Translations under genes and position numbers: made by a program
Shown here: one piece after another, positions 1-12,162 of the stretch
Layout of the letters: every line of letters starts with the position of its first letter
Position numbering within the stretch: the first letter of the stretch is position 1
Notes under the pieces: model-generated
The model's database searches: none
The model's input: only the letters and a program-made list of their open reading frames with translations
Told to the model about the DNA's origin: nothing
Origin: Clusia tigrina
Taxonomy: Eukaryota > Arthropoda > Insecta > Diptera > Clusiidae
Assembly: GCA_920105625.2 (NCBI GenBank)
Contig: OV050031.1
Span: forward strand, 214,575,194-214,639,193
Direction of reading: 5' to 3'
DNA length: 64,000 nucleotides

Positions 1-235
1 TGTTTATCTAATTTTATTATTTACTTATAAGAATTTATTATTTATTTATAATAATTAATTTTTTTTTATAATAATTTATTATTTATTTATAATACTTCAT
101 TCATTTATAAAAAATTATTATATATTTATAATAATATTTTATTCATTTATAATATATTTTTTATTTATTTATCTAATTTTATTATTTATTTATAAGAATT
201 TATTATTTATTTATATATTATTAACAGCAACTAAC
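1..235. repeat. A+T-rich low-complexity block
   Basis: The segment is almost wholly A and T. It is built of degenerate TTATTTATAA-like units of roughly 20-45 bp repeated several times, with no open frame. It looks like a decayed A+T-rich tandem repeat cut by the window edge. Confidence 0.7.
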
Positions 236-1560
236 TTCTTTGCTTGAGTTTTTATTAATTTTTAGTGTGGCTTCAGTTCACACAATTTTTTAAAGGACGA
301 ATAAAATGTTTGTTATAAGTAAAAAATAGTTCGTTTTTTAAATCTTTTGTTTTTTCTTTGGTCCCAAGTGCTTCGGTACGTAGGGCAACAACCAAACAAA
401 CTGCATTGATTGATTAACTATATTATAACTGTTCCACACCTTGCAGTATGTCACTGCATGCACAATAATCCTTAACAGGATAATTGAAAGATCATCATCA
501 CTCGCGGATGAATAAAAAAATTGAGAAGCTCGTTTCCAGGACTTAGAAACAGGATAGGATCTGTCAGAGATAGCGCCTACGAGCTTAACACTGTAGACAA
601 TAATATTAAGTTGAATAAATGAGTCGGAATATCCCCGAAAAGAGATTGGATCAGTAATACAGCCTTGTTGCAACCATATACAGACAGTTTAAGGAAAGAA
701 GGGAGTTGGTAGATGCCTATAAGTACTTTTTGTTGAATGAATAATTTTGGAGAATGAATCCTTTTGGAGAAGGAATACTTTTGGAGCATGAATATTTTTT
801 AAGAATGAAGGAAAGTACTTGGGAACGAAGCTTTGACGAAGAGCATGCTTGAGTCTACCGGGATATCCCAAGAATTCTGTGGATAAAGTTGGTTTTTTCA
901 GCAATAAACTCAGTAATATGATAAACTAAGAGGAACAAGGTGAGAGACTAACGCGAATCATAGATGTGAAGATTAAGGACATGGGTTCTACATAGGTATG
1001 TGGATAATATTACTTTCTGCTGCTATATACTCAGTAATTTGGTAAAAAAAAAGGAGGAAATCCAGAGACTATCATGAGGCCTACATGTGGAGATTAAGAA
1101 TCTGGTTTCTAAGGGCCGTCAGGAGCTTTTCTGTCTTAGACTCAGTGCTGCGGAGCGTAACCTTGAACTGTTCATGTTTGGTTTACTCACAGAAATAAGA
1201 ATAGTCAAAGGGAATTCATTACACAAATACTGGTATAAAAAGAGTTTCTCCTCCTTTAGACGGTATGCAATGGAGTAAGCCTATATCCGACTATCCCAAG
1301 CCAGAATATCTATCGATTCTATTCATATGAGGAAATAGATTGGTCGTGTGCTTAGAAACCATATCGAATAGCACCATAATGTGACTTGAATGAACAGTAC
1401 AAGGAGGTAAAATCAGTTTCCTGAAAGAATACCAGAGGGCAAATGTATCTGGAGTTATAACTGAAACTAGCGATAAATAGTTCCATTAACTTGTGTACAT
1501 TTTCTTAAACATGATGAAAACAGTGCACTCCTTTTTTATACATTTCACATTGGTCTATTC
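236..1560. other. Gene-free stretch, unrecognised
   Basis: I recognise no gene here. A 111-residue open frame on the minus strand (338-673) matches no family I know and has no gene-like context. The stretches starting near 907 and 1029 resemble each other (ACTCAGTAAT followed by a purine-rich run and a GTGAAGATTAAG/GTGGAGATTAAG motif), so an old tandem duplication of about 122-128 bp is likely. Confidence 0.4.
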
Positions 1561-1562
1561 AT

Positions 1563-1729
1563 CAGACCAGACCAGATCAGACCAGATCAGACCAGATCAG
1601 ACCAGATCAGATCAGACGAGATCAGACCATATCAGACCATATCAGACCAGATCAGACCAGATTAAATCAGACCAGATCAGACCAGATCAGACCAGATTAG
1701 ATCAGACCAGATCAGATCAGATCAGATTA
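1563..1729. repeat. 10-bp tandem repeat AGACCAGATC
   Basis: About 16 copies of AGACCAGATC with small variants (AGACGAGATC, AGACCATATC, AGATTAAATC) follow each other without spacers. The unit equals about one helical turn and puts a GATC in nearly every copy. An open frame runs through the array only because the repeat lacks stops in that frame; it is not a gene. Confidence 0.9.
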
Positions 1730-1884
1730 ATTATTAGCAAGATCTTGAGATTGTACTTGTTCACAGTTTCTTGAACTTCATGGAAAGAGTTTACTCCGCT
1801 TCTATAAATTTCACGTTGGTCTAGATCAGAGTATATATCGGCAGGATCTTGCGATATGTTAGTATTGTGTACTATGCAGTTCTT

Positions 1885-1968
1885 AATACAATGGGCATCA
1901 ATGCCTGAGTGCGTGGAGGCCTCCTTCTTCGGCGGCTCTCCAGCCTACCGCACTTCTACTATGCAGGC
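1885..1968 (-). mobile_element. Fragment of a dispersed repeat (likely non-LTR 3' region)
   Basis: This stretch is clearly related to 34025-34110: both contain CAATGGGCATCAATG, then GGAGGCCTCCTTCTTC and CGGCTCTCC, then CACTTCTACTA. The longer copy at 33838-34110 continues into a TTAGG-type tract, which suggests an untranslated 3' region of a minus-strand retroelement. The assignment to a non-LTR element is inference. Confidence 0.5.
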
Positions 1969-1989
1969 TAATGAATGTAGGACTAGCAT

Positions 1990-3700
1990 CTTGAGAGAAT
2001 TTAATACTGTATCTGATTCTTAGTTCATTCATCTATGTTTCATATTCTAAGAGAGGTTTCAAAATGAAGCTTAGTGTCATTATAAGATAGTGTGAATAAT
2101 AGTAATAGTGTTAACTATTAAATTCGTTGTCCTTGCTCCAAGTATTTTGTTTTTAGTACTTTCCAACATAAATTTGTATGCCTTTGAGTGAAAAGTCCAA
2201 CAACAATTTTCTTTCCATTGACTGATCATTTCCGTCTACTGAAGCCATCAACAGATAGATAGCATAAAGAAAGAAATAGATCGGTGGGGCAATCAATCCA
2301 CAGACATACACACAAGCATTTCAGCCGCTTGACTGACTGACTGACTGAGTGGCCTTGAACATTGTCTCTGAACGTGCCTCCAGTGTTGGTCTGGGCACTG
2401 ACTGCTGCCTGATCTGCTCATTTCATGTGTGCTTAATCTAAGCTCGAAAGAAAACTAATAATCTCTCAACCCAGACCTAATAATCCATTCGTGTGCAACT
2501 CAGTGTAAATGCGGCTATTCTGGTGTGTGGCGTTGAGGTTTCCCTTTTCTTTGGATGTGCTTAATTGAAAATTGCAATTATCTATTTCTGGCCAGACTGG
2601 CGCGTGCCGTGCCCTTTTGCTGCTGCAGCGGCCCGAGACTTCTGCTGCTCTCTATCCATAGTTTCAGTTTATTATTACTTATTTTTTTACAGAAATTTAA
2701 ACACATTTTTCTGTTTGTCTTAGCACTTCGCTCACACTCAGTCCATTTAATGTCTACACTAGTTTTTTGCCATGACTATCTCCGCACACGGAGGCAGTTT
2801 AATGTGTAATCCCCACAGGATTAATGATTTTCTTGTAGCAATTAAATTTCTACATATGTGCACAACTGCAGGTAAATTCGTTGTTGTTGTTGTGTTTAGT
2901 GTTGTTGTGTTTGGTGTTGTTATGCACCAAGCAACCACTTCTTCATCATCATCATCGTCATCATCGTTGTGATCACCATGATCATTATCTTCTCTCAGCT
3001 GGTAGCTTTTTCACTTAAGGTGCTGCAACTTCTCGTCTTCTGCCGCTTGCTTGGTGTGAATATTTGCTTTATTTTCATGGTTTTTTCTGTCTTGTTTTTT
3101 TTACATACTTTATATTTTTTATTACTATATTTTTGTATCTTTATTTTATACTTTTTTTAAGTTGTATTTTTTTTTTTTGTATTTTCCTATGTTTGCCATT
3201 TTATGGCTCTCTGCTCACACTTGCTGGGCTCATCTCCGTTTTGTGCACCACGCCATGCGCTCGATTTGTTGTGTATATAAACAGGAGAGGAAAGATTGTG
3301 GAATATTTTTTAAATGGCATACTAGTACGCCCTAATGCTAATGTTTTGACTGATTTTGTTGTTCTCGGCCTTGTTGTTGTTGTGGTTGTTGGTGCTTAGA
3401 TATCTCTGAGCCCAGTGCCCCATGTTGTCTGCAGTTCGCAGTTATGATTTTTTTTCCTCCAGTTTCCTTTATTTCTTTATTTAGTCGAAGTATTTTTCTG
3501 CTTATTTTTTGGTTTTGCAAAATGCATTTTCTTTGGATGTAAATTATATTTCGTGCCACATTTTTCTGTTGTAACTACATAGGAGGTAAATTGGCTTCGA
3601 TAATTTGTAATAATCTTGTGAATGTGAAGAATTTTTAGGTAATTTCTACAGGAATTTTTGTTCTTTGGGCCTCTGTTAAGTAGGTCCCATAAGGGTGACC
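1990..3700. other. Gene-free stretch with simple repeats
   Basis: No gene is recognisable. Local features are a GACT run near 2330, TTG runs at 2878-2925 and 3357-3398, a TCATCATCG run near 2944-2968, and long T tracts at 3060-3190. Several 60-110-residue open frames here are low-complexity hydrophobic or polyvaline translations of these tracts. Confidence 0.5.
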
Positions 3701-3704
3701 TTTA

Positions 3705-3855
3705 ACTAACTATTTCAGCAGGTTCGCTTTTGACGAATCTCTTTTTGAGAAACATCTCTATTTACTCGGGTAATCTTTAATTTACAATTTCAGCAGGTTC
3801 GCTTTTGAAGAATCTCTTTTTGACAGTCCCCTGTTTCTCCATTTACTCGTCTAAA
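3705..3855. repeat. Two-copy tandem duplication, 75-bp period
   Basis: The phrase TTTCAGCAGGTTCGCTTTTG starts at 3713 and again at 3788, each followed by (A/C)GAATCTCTTTTTGA and then a TTTACTCG word further on. The copies have diverged by several substitutions and indels. No function is suggested. Confidence 0.8.
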
Positions 3856-4179
3856 ATACGTGAGATTGTGGTAAATGTCTCTCGAGGGATTGTATTCAGA
3901 ATAATGTTCACATAGGAACTTCTGTGCCAATTCCCCACATGAGAGTGTTTAATTTTTAGTCATCATATTCAAGTGGATCAGATAATCAATAGTTAGTTAT
4001 CATCAGTTAGTTATCATCAGTTAGTTATCTCAGTAGTTGCCATCGAATATCAATTGCGTGCCTTTCCCCCATCAGTAAGCGCTCCTAACACATCCAGCGA
4101 TGAATGTTAAAGTTCAATATGACGGAAGTGAAACGTTTCGAGGAGTATGACGCTTTTCCAAAAAATGTAATAAGAAAAT

Positions 4180-4360
4180 GTGATCCCACCGCGTTACCGG
4201 GTTAGATAGGTAGATATATTTAAGGGTGTTATACACTGCGACCTGAAAGATCTATTGTGATGCCCCTATTTATTTGAAAGATGAGGATAGTCTCATCTAT
4301 AAATCTTCTGTCAGGATAATTTTCGACAGGAATTCATATATTTTGGAGGAATCAAGATGA
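4180..4360 (-). mobile_element. Non-LTR retrotransposon 3' end, minus strand
   Basis: Read on the minus strand this matches the + strand segment 63340-63470 downstream of a recognisable non-LTR C-terminus. Shared words include GAATTCCTG, TGACAGAAGAT, ATAGGGGCAT, ACAATAGATCTTTCAG and AACACCCTT in the same order. It is therefore a second, inverted copy of the same 3' region. The 63-kb copy supplies the coding link. Confidence 0.65.
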
Positions 4361-4551
4361 GGGTGAAGGGTGACTTTAAAAACTCCCCTACAATTTAGAG
4401 ACTACCGATGATCTCTTCATCCCAGGATGACTAGCTCACATCTATCATCATTTGAAGATTTCGGTTGTACCCTTAAATTACGTCTATTCTGAAGCAATAC
4501 ATCCGTCGATTTCATTCTATAAAGGTGACCATGGTTAGGGTAGGTGACTAT

Positions 4552-4690
4552 GGTTAGGTTAGGTTATCGTGGCAGCCAGTCAACATACCAACTCACTCAG
4601 AGCACCATGGTTCCATTGCGATACCACCGCGTAACTACTCACCTATGATTTACTCGTCAAACCATTTCGAGTTCGTAATAAAGTGTTCTG
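4552..4690 (-). mobile_element. Dispersed repeat with TTAGG-type end
   Basis: The segment starts with GGTTAGGTTAGGTTA and continues GTGGCAGCCAGTC, ACTCACTCAGA, CACCATGG, TCCATTGCGATACCACC, then CTCGT(C/G)AAACCATTTCGA. The same order is seen at 33838-33980. On the minus strand it would be a retroelement 3' UTR ending in TAACC repeats, like the complete insertion at 58987-59576, but this reading is inference. Confidence 0.5.
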
Positions 4691-5510
4691 TAAGAGAGCT
4701 TGCAAATTGGATCTTAATGTCCTTCTTACTAAGAGTATCTGCCAGGCGGCCATCAAGTCAATGAGCTCTCGGTGGCACTTAAATCAAAGGTTGCTCAAGA
4801 CTGCCGGGCAACCCTAAATGATATCAGTACCGTTTTCAGGGTACGCCTAATATGGGTTCCGGGACATCGGGATATTGAGGGGAGCTGTACGGCTGATGAG
4901 TTAGCCAGACGGGGCACCTACCTTCCTTTATGCACGGACAGATGCGAGGTTGCAATATCAATTGCCACCTGTAAACTGATGCTGAAGGATAGGGTCGTGC
5001 GTGAGGCCAATGGGTCTTGGGTACACGAGGGCACTTGCTTAACGATTAGGCTAATGTGGCCGGAGCTTAATAGGAGGAAACCTAGAGACTTGCTTGCCCT
5101 GTCTTAGGGAGACCAAGGCACTTGCTTAACGACTAAGCTTATGAAACTTGATAGTAAAACATCGAAAGAAGATATCTCTAACGTCATAGCTTGTATAACT
5201 GGTCATTGGCTATACGGCAGGCATGCTCTCAGGCTATATCAGAGGTGCGTTGTTACGCGGTGGTATCAGTGAGGTCTGAGTGATATCTCTAATGTCGTGG
5301 CTTGTATAACTGGTCATTGGCTATTCGCAGGCATGCTCTCAGGCTGGGAGTATTCTCTCATGAATACTGCAGAAACTGTGCGGACGAGGAGGAGGAGGCG
5401 ACTGTGGAACATCTCTTCTGTAGGATCCTGGCTCTGGCTAGAAGCTGAGCGGGCTCTTTAAGCCCTGACTATAAAATTACGTGTGCGCATTCTCTGGTGC
5501 CAGTGGTCCT
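4690..5510 (+). pseudogene. Non-LTR retrotransposon ORF2 remnant (RNase H and C-terminus)
   Basis: The frame open at 4772-5107 contains WVPGHRDIEG followed by ADELARRG, the C-terminal signature of the RNase H domain of non-LTR retrotransposons. Downstream, out of frame, come ITGHWL twice and a C-x2-C acidic stretch ending EHLFC near 5365-5415, the zinc-binding-like tail common after RNase H in these elements. The upstream RNase H catalytic segment and the reverse transcriptase are missing, and stops and a duplication (5171-5344) interrupt it. In an intact element this protein would reverse-transcribe its own RNA and degrade the template strand; this copy is dead. Confidence 0.85.
5171..5344. 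repeat. Tandem duplication (period 110 bp) inside the non-LTR remnant
   Basis: GATATCTCTAA starts at 5171 and again at 5281, each followed by CTTGTATAACTGGTCATTGG and GGCATGCTCTCAGGCT. The 5237-5280 spacer contains TTACGCGGTGGTATC, an inverted match to 4615-4640. The duplication copies the ITGHWL-coding segment and breaks the frame. Confidence 0.85.
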
Positions 5511-5519
5511 TCACTCCTC

Positions 5520-7280
5520 GTGGAATCATACGAATTAGTTATTATTATTATTCTCTCCTTCATGGTTTCAAATTTATAGGAATGTTCTTTCAACATTTGA
5601 AAAGAGATCTTTAGCTGTTTGTTCCATTTGTGTGTGCATTTTTTGACAAATTAATTGGAAAAAATGCCGAGTAAGCACCTTGAAAGCTTTGTGGAACACC
5701 ACCCAACTCCTCCCAATACTGCCCACTGTACTTGATATATTCACTGCTCCCTACATTTCAGTGTATATTTTCTTACTACAGCCCTTTGATGGCATTTCCA
5801 TGGTTATTAATAAATTCCTCACTTCTGGAAAAACGATAGACTGAAGCAACGAACTTTTTTCTAGTTCTTGAGTAATATTATTTTATTGTTTTTTTTGTTA
5901 TATTTTTAATTTTTTTGTTATGTTTCTTATTTTTTTTTCGGTTGTTTTTTATTTTTTCTTATATTTTTTTTATTTTATTATTTTAATTGTGTATCGAAAC
6001 ATTTCCGCTCAATTGCGTGCGAGCTACACCTGAAATCATTGCGTGGATGTGTGTTAAGATTTCACACACGAGACACACGCGCGGCGCAACAGAACAAAAA
6101 AGAAAAGAAAGCAACCTCAAAGCCCGCATGATTGATTGCCACAAATTATTTTGGAGAGCAAACGCACACAAGCACACACACGCACGCTCAAACATGCACT
6201 GAAAATGTGCTTTATTTTCATCTAATTGTAGGGTAACAAAGCGTGCAGAGCCCGCAACACCTGACACAGTGGTACTCCTCTTTTCTTCCCTGCTGTTCTC
6301 CTCCGCGGCACTTGTCAGTTTGTACGAGTCGTAAGAATTGTATGCGGCCCTTGAAATTTTCAAATTTATGAGGTTTTAATAATTAAATTTATATACCGCC
6401 GCGATCTGTGTGGTTCTCTTTGCCTCCCACTATAAATGCGCTCATGAAAAGCGAAACCACTTTGTGGGATTTCTTTTTCTTTAATAGCCCGGAATGCATT
6501 CGCCAGTGAGAGTGTATCCTTTTTGCCAGCGAGGCTGTTTTTATTTGTTCGCTTGTCGCCTGCGGCAAAAAGCGTCACACAAACCGACGACGACGGCGAG
6601 GACGCAGCAGTCAAAGTGGCGACTGCTCCGACCGTGGCTGCATTAAGGCATTTAGGCTGCATTCAAATGCAGGCATGCATACACTGCTCTCCGCAAATGC
6701 AAACGCAAATACAAATATATGCTTGTTGTTGGTGTTGTTGTTGTTGTTGGTGGCCCTCAGTTGCAGTGCTGGCTTGCCTAGCTATCAAATTTTTTCTCTG
6801 CTTTTTTCAGAATTTTATTAAAGGGTTTTTTTTTGTGTTTTTTGTTGTTTTTTTTTTATATATTCCTGAGTATAAAGGAATTTGTGTGATTTATGTGCGC
6901 TTAATTTAATAGCCAAGAATTTATTATGTTGGAGTTGGTGTGTTTGTTCTTTATTGACTGACTCTCCCCTTAAGCAGCAATGTGAGCTCAAGTGACCACC
7001 CCACAGAGCGCTGAGATTTGCATAGACCAAGCAAGAGTGGTCTAAGAATATCCAAGGCATACTAAGGCAGGCAACATATTATTTGCAATTATGATTCGCG
7101 GTTTAAGAAAGATTTTTACAGATATGCCGTATTTTAATAAATTAATATGGAGGACTGTTAATTCGTTAGGAAGGAAACCTACTGCAGATGGAAAGAGTAT
7201 AAAAAACCTTGCGGCACTGTGTGTAAAAGGGTGCCTTAAGGGGCAGCCCTTAACACTATACTCAACAACATTAACTCCAT
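5520..7280. other. Gene-free stretch, T-rich then CA/TTG-rich
   Basis: No gene is recognisable. 5880-5990 is T-rich. 6060-6200 is CACACA-rich, 6575-6610 is CG-rich for this window, and 6720-6755 is a TTG run. The medium-GC block 5990-6720 looks like ordinary single-copy fly non-coding DNA and has 98-128-residue open frames on both strands without recognisable domains. Confidence 0.45.
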
Positions 7281-8324
7281 GATATTGAGAACCATCTTGG
7301 AATATGTTGTCGTTGAACTGCTTCATTCATGTTTCAATAGATTGTTCCTGAAACTTTCTATGGGGACCTTCCTGATTAACAGTCAGATTTCCTTGGTTAT
7401 ATTATTCTACTTACTGCTAATAATGCAAAGTGTTCTAAAATGTCCTTCTCTGGCAATTAGGAAACATCCTTATTCAGTTCTCTTCACTTTTACTATTCAA
7501 CTGATTGAATTGTTCTCCAATTTTTTTAATTCAATTTCTTCCCTTCCTATTTTTATTATTTTTACGAACATATTTCTATTCGATTGTGTTGACAGACAAG
7601 TGCACGCTGTAGGTGCCAATGTGGCATGGCAGCATAAGCAGGAGAATTATTGAAAACATTTTAGCAGATCCATATGACACCATAATAGTTGCCAGAAGGA
7701 GAATTGTTGAAAACATTTTGCCAGATTTATAGCTATTTCGAACACGCCACTTGTCCTCCTAGACATCTGAGGTTACACGTATGTCCTTGTACAATAGATC
7801 TCGTATGGTCGTAGTGCTTCTTGGCCTCTAATAATTATAATAATAATAATAATAACTACATGAATCTTTTTCGTCCTTACTTTTACTGGGCTTACGTTTG
7901 GCAATTGATTCCCTCGATACCAGTAAGCTCTTTACTTTTTATTTTAGTTTCCTTTTTATTAATATTCGTTTATTATTTTATTTATAATATTCTATTTAAA
8001 TTCTGAATAAATGTTTTTTGTCTTCAAGGCAACAGACAAATTTTTCTTCTGGTATTTTTCTTGAATTTTTCTCCATCTTAAATATTTTCCATTCAGGACT
8101 TCCCCTTAATTGCCAAACATTTTCGATTCCTTTCATTTGCTTTTTAGAATTGTTGATCTTTGGTTGGTTTATTATTTTCTTCTTAATTGCCCAAAATTTG
8201 TTCTACCTTTCATTCCCTTTTTAGAAGTTTATTATTTTCTTCTCTCTTATATCTTATAAATACTACCGAACAATTCGGAATATGTATTTATTTAATATAT
8301 TATTACGTCATTACTTATTTAATT
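7281..8324. other. Gene-free stretch with outlying repeat unit
   Basis: 7460-7555 resembles one unit of the array at 8825-10015 (TATTCAACTGATTGAATTGTTCTCCAATTTTT). GGAGAATT(A/G)TTGAAAACATTTT occurs at 7641 and 7698, a two-copy duplication of period 57. A TAA run lies at 7834-7855. No gene is seen. Confidence 0.5.
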
Positions 8325-8327
8325 CTT

Positions 8328-8437
8328 ATCAGGAATTCATCGAAAAGATAGACCATTTTAATATTTTTTTAAATAATAAATAATCAGGAATTCATCGAAA
8401 AGATAGACCATTTTAATATTTTTTTAAATAATAAATA
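8328..8437. repeat. Perfect two-copy 55-bp tandem duplication
   Basis: The 55-bp block beginning ATCAGGAATTCATCGAAAAG at 8328 is repeated without a difference at 8383. The identity in an otherwise strongly diverged region indicates a recent event (or an assembly artefact). Confidence 0.95.
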
Positions 8438-8824
8438 TTATAAACCATTTCATTGTTTTTTTTTATTAATTTCTTCTGATAATTTTTTACTTGGAGTCAC
8501 GCCACAGTTGGGCACAGGTTTGTGTTTTTCATTGTATTCTTCATTTGTTGCGTTTGGAATTCAATATTTCAGGACAAAGTTCTTCAAATTTTCATTCAAT
8601 TTCTTTATTGTTATTTCTTTCTATTGAATCATTCATTTTTTATTTGAATTTTTGCTTCTTAATTAATATTTTTTTTCTTCTGTCAAGTTCAGAATCTTAA
8701 AAAGTTTCAAAATGTTTGCCCTACTATTATATGCCGTATTTAAAAAATTTTCCCATATTTCTCATATTATTTACTTTTACTTCATTATCTGCTATTTAAT
8801 TATTCCCAAAATTAAGTGTATTTA

Positions 8825-10015
8825 TTGAAGTTAATTATTCTCCATTTTTCTAGAAATTTATTCAATTACAATCATGGACATTTTTTACTATTCGACTAAC
8901 TGAATTACTCTCATTATTTTAACCAATTTCTTCGCTTCCAATCATTGAATGTTTTATCAGTATTTTTTTAAGTATTCTGAAATTTTTTCAACAACTTTAT
9001 TCAGTTCCACTCCTCGGCACTTTTTTTTTATTATTCAAGTAATTGAATTATTCTCCAATTTATTGAATCAATTTCTTCACTTCCAATCATTGAATCTTCT
9101 ATCAACAACTTTTGAATTATTCTCCATTTTTTAAACAATTCTTATTCAGTTCTAATCATGGACACTTTCATTATTGAATTAATCGAATTATTCTCCAATT
9201 CGTTGAATCAATTTCTTCACTGCCGAATCATTAACACTTCTTTCAACATCTTTTGAATTATTCTCCTTTTTTTTTAAATATATTTATTCACATCCAGTCA
9301 TGGACACCTCTACTATTCAACAAATTGAATTACTCTCCAATTTTTGAACCAATTTCTTCCTTTCTAATCATTGAAAATTCTATCAACATCTTCTGAATTA
9401 TTATTCCGTTCCACTCCTGGACACTTTTATTATTCATCTAATTGAATTATTCTGCAATTTGTTGAATCAATTTCTGCACTTCCAATCAATTAAACTTTTA
9501 TCAATATATTCTGAATTATTCTCCATTTTTTTAAACCTTTTTATTCGGTTCCCATCATGGACATTTTTAACCAATTTCTTCCCTTCCAATCATTGAAATA
9601 TTTATCAATATCTTTTGAATTATTCTCCATTTTTTTAAAACTTTTTATTCAGTTCCCATCATGGACATTTTTAACCAATTTTTTCATTGAAAGTTTTATC
9701 AATCTCTTTTGAATTATTTTCAATTTTTTTTTTTTTTTTTTAGAAATTTGTTCAGTTTCAATCATGGACACTTTTCTACTATTCAACTAATTGAATTATT
9801 CTCCCAATTTTTAAACCAATTTTTTCCCTTCCAATCATTGAAAGTTTTATCAGTATCTTTTGAATTATTCTCCATTTTTTTGAAACATATTTATTTAGTT
9901 CCTTTCATGGACACTCTTCTTTTATTCGACTAATTGAATTACTCTCCAATTTTTTAAACCAACTTCTTCACATCCAATCATTGAAAGTTTAATCAACATC
10001 TTTTCTTCCAGTTTT
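8825..10015. repeat. Degenerate satellite-like array, unit about 100-145 bp
   Basis: A composite unit is repeated about nine times: TTGAATTATTCTCCATTTTT, then a TTCAGTTCCAATCATGGACA block, then CTAATTGAATTATTCTCCAA, then CAATTTCTTCCCTTCCAATC and ATTGAAAGTTTTATCAA. The ATCATGGACA-type word occurs near 8871, 9157, 9298, 9556, 9659, 9762 and 9906. Spacing varies because units carry indels. The array is T-rich on the + strand and encodes nothing. A stray unit is at 7460-7555. Confidence 0.85.
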
Positions 10016-10309
10016 GCAGGATATTTTCTTCATTTAATTGTTCCTTGTTGTAATTCATTCTTCCACCACAATTGCCTAATAAAATGATGGAAGAGTTTGT
10101 CTCCCTTTTTGTTTCTCTCCCTTTTTGTTTCTTTTGGTTTCTTTATATTTGATTCTTAACATTTCTACTGTGTTTTGAAATTCTAGTTTCTGGTTTCTAT
10201 TCTGTCATAATTATTGGAATTATATATTGAATTTGTTGAACTTCACTTATATATAATTTCATTTCTTTTCTCGATGTGACGTTTCTGGAGTTACACTCGT
10301 TATTCAATT

Positions 10310-10465
10310 TCATTTCATGGTTTCGTTTTTTTCATTATCCTCAGAATTTATTTCATTGTTTCTTTTCATGGTTTCATTTCTTTCATTATCCTCAGAATCT
10401 ATTTCATTATTTCTTTTCATGGTTTCATTTCTTTCATTATCCTCAGAATCTATTTCATTATTCAG
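10310..10465. repeat. 51-bp tandem repeat, three copies
   Basis: CATGGTTTC starts at 10316, 10367 and 10418, giving an exact 51-bp period, with TTCATTATCCTCAGAAT in every copy. The unit is a multiple of three, so a 17-residue Phe/His-rich repeat appears in one frame; I do not regard this as coding. Confidence 0.95.
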
Positions 10466-10469
10466 ATAG

Positions 10470-12160
10470 CGTAGCCATCGATTGAATTAGGTTATTTTCT
10501 CATTAATTTTCTTTGCTTGCAACCGTTTCAAATTGTATTCTGGAGGCGAATCGTTTGTTCTAAATTTCCCTTAATTTCTTTCCTCAATTTTTTGTTCCTT
10601 ACCAACCAAAATTGTGTTTCACCTGATTTTTTCAGTCGTATTTTTTCTGTCTATTTTTTTTGTCCATTTTTTCTTAATTGTATCAACCAAAATATTCTTC
10701 TTTCGCTCTTCTTTTGTTTCTACGGTCATTAAAAAACTGGCCTTAAAGTTTCACCTGCATCTCTGGTTTTAATTCAGTATCATCGCCGCATTTGCCCCTT
10801 TTGGCTGAGTTTATGCACTAAGCGTGATTTCAAGCATAAAAACCCCACAAAATTGCTCTCACATCCTGCGTTGATGTGGTGTGCAATTTTTTTTTTATTT
10901 ATATAGTTTTTCTTTTCATTTCAGCGTAGCATAAAAAATATAATTTACTATATTTCCACGTATGTGCATTTATTTATTATTTAATAGCCTTCATTTTATG
11001 TTATTAGAGGATTCCTGTGGACCTCGTTGCTGTCGCGTTTTATTAGTTTATTGACGCTCTCTACGGAATTCGTTGTCTATAAAATACCCGCTAAAGCTTG
11101 GAAACCTGGGAGAGATGTTCAAGTTTCAAGCTATTAATTGAATTAGAAGGAACGGTTGAAAGGGAAGGTTGAAAGAAAGGCCAAGCAAGTGCTGAAAACT
11201 TGTAGCAACTTGTGTAGAGATGTGATAATCTGATTTCAGTTGCCAGATGGTTATTTCTTGCATACAATTCACGCAGATCAGATCAGACTTTAATTCTTGA
11301 AAGGATTTATGGCTCTAGCTATCTACTGAACTCTTCTTAGCTTCAAAGTTCATTGGGAATATAAATTATTCGCTGTGGCTTGCGACAAATTTGAAGAAAC
11401 CCTGCAAAAATCAAAGGCATTGAAATATTTGTACTCTGACTCACCTGTTCCTTCACTTAACTGTGAAGCAGCTGCGCAAGCGCCGTGTGTCAATCTTCAA
11501 ACTTTCAAATATTCCAACACAAATCTTAAACAGCTCTTTTAGCTTTCAGGCACAATTTAGCCAAAATTTCCAAAAAAAAAATTCCAAATTGCAAATTAAA
11601 AATTTTACAATAATTTCTTCCTCCAAACACTCAACGAAAGTTTGCAAATTGCTGCTATTTTGTTAAAACTTTTTCCATTCATTTGATTTTCTCGCAATAA
11701 AGTGCAAAATTCTTCTTCGGCTCACACACACTCGCAATAGAAATGCAACGAAAAAATTAAAAATTTGTTGGAAAAAATCGTTTAGCGCTCTTAACTGGCA
11801 AAAAAGGCGCCCAAAAGACCCAAAAAACTATTTTTTTTCTTTGCACACAAGCACAAAAAACGAACTTCACCGTTCTAAGGTCGCCGTAGAACTAAAGTCT
11901 TTCGCCAAGGTAATGAGTTGTTATATAAGTTAGAAGACTTCTTTTGCCAGAGCGCTCCAAGTTGCTGTTGGAAATGTGTGAGGGAAAATTTCTTCTGCTG
12001 AAGCTGTGCACCAGCAGAGACAGACGGCAACGCAACAAGCCGCGCCGCGCCGCAGCACAAAAACACTCCAAAGCAAACTTGCGCCAAACAACCAACAAAA
12101 TAACAAAAACAATAAGAAACGAGGAAAAAAGAGCAACTAGCTGCGATTCGAATTTGATCA
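10470..12160. other. Gene-free stretch; 3' part resembles a fly 5' UTR
   Basis: No gene is recognisable. From about 11690 the base composition becomes less A+T-extreme and A/CAA-rich (CAACAAAATAACAAAAACAA near 12093), as in long fly 5' UTRs. This leads into the small open frame at 12163. Confidence 0.35.
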
Positions 12161-12162
12161 TT

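Noticed and set aside
3272..3280. TATATAAA as a promoter
   Set aside because: No initiator at the right distance and no gene downstream; isolated TATA words are expected in A+T-rich DNA.
2555..3399. Chain of overlapping hydrophobic frames resembling membrane proteins
   Set aside because: They are translations of T-rich tracts and TTG runs; composition, not conservation, creates the hydrophobic segments.
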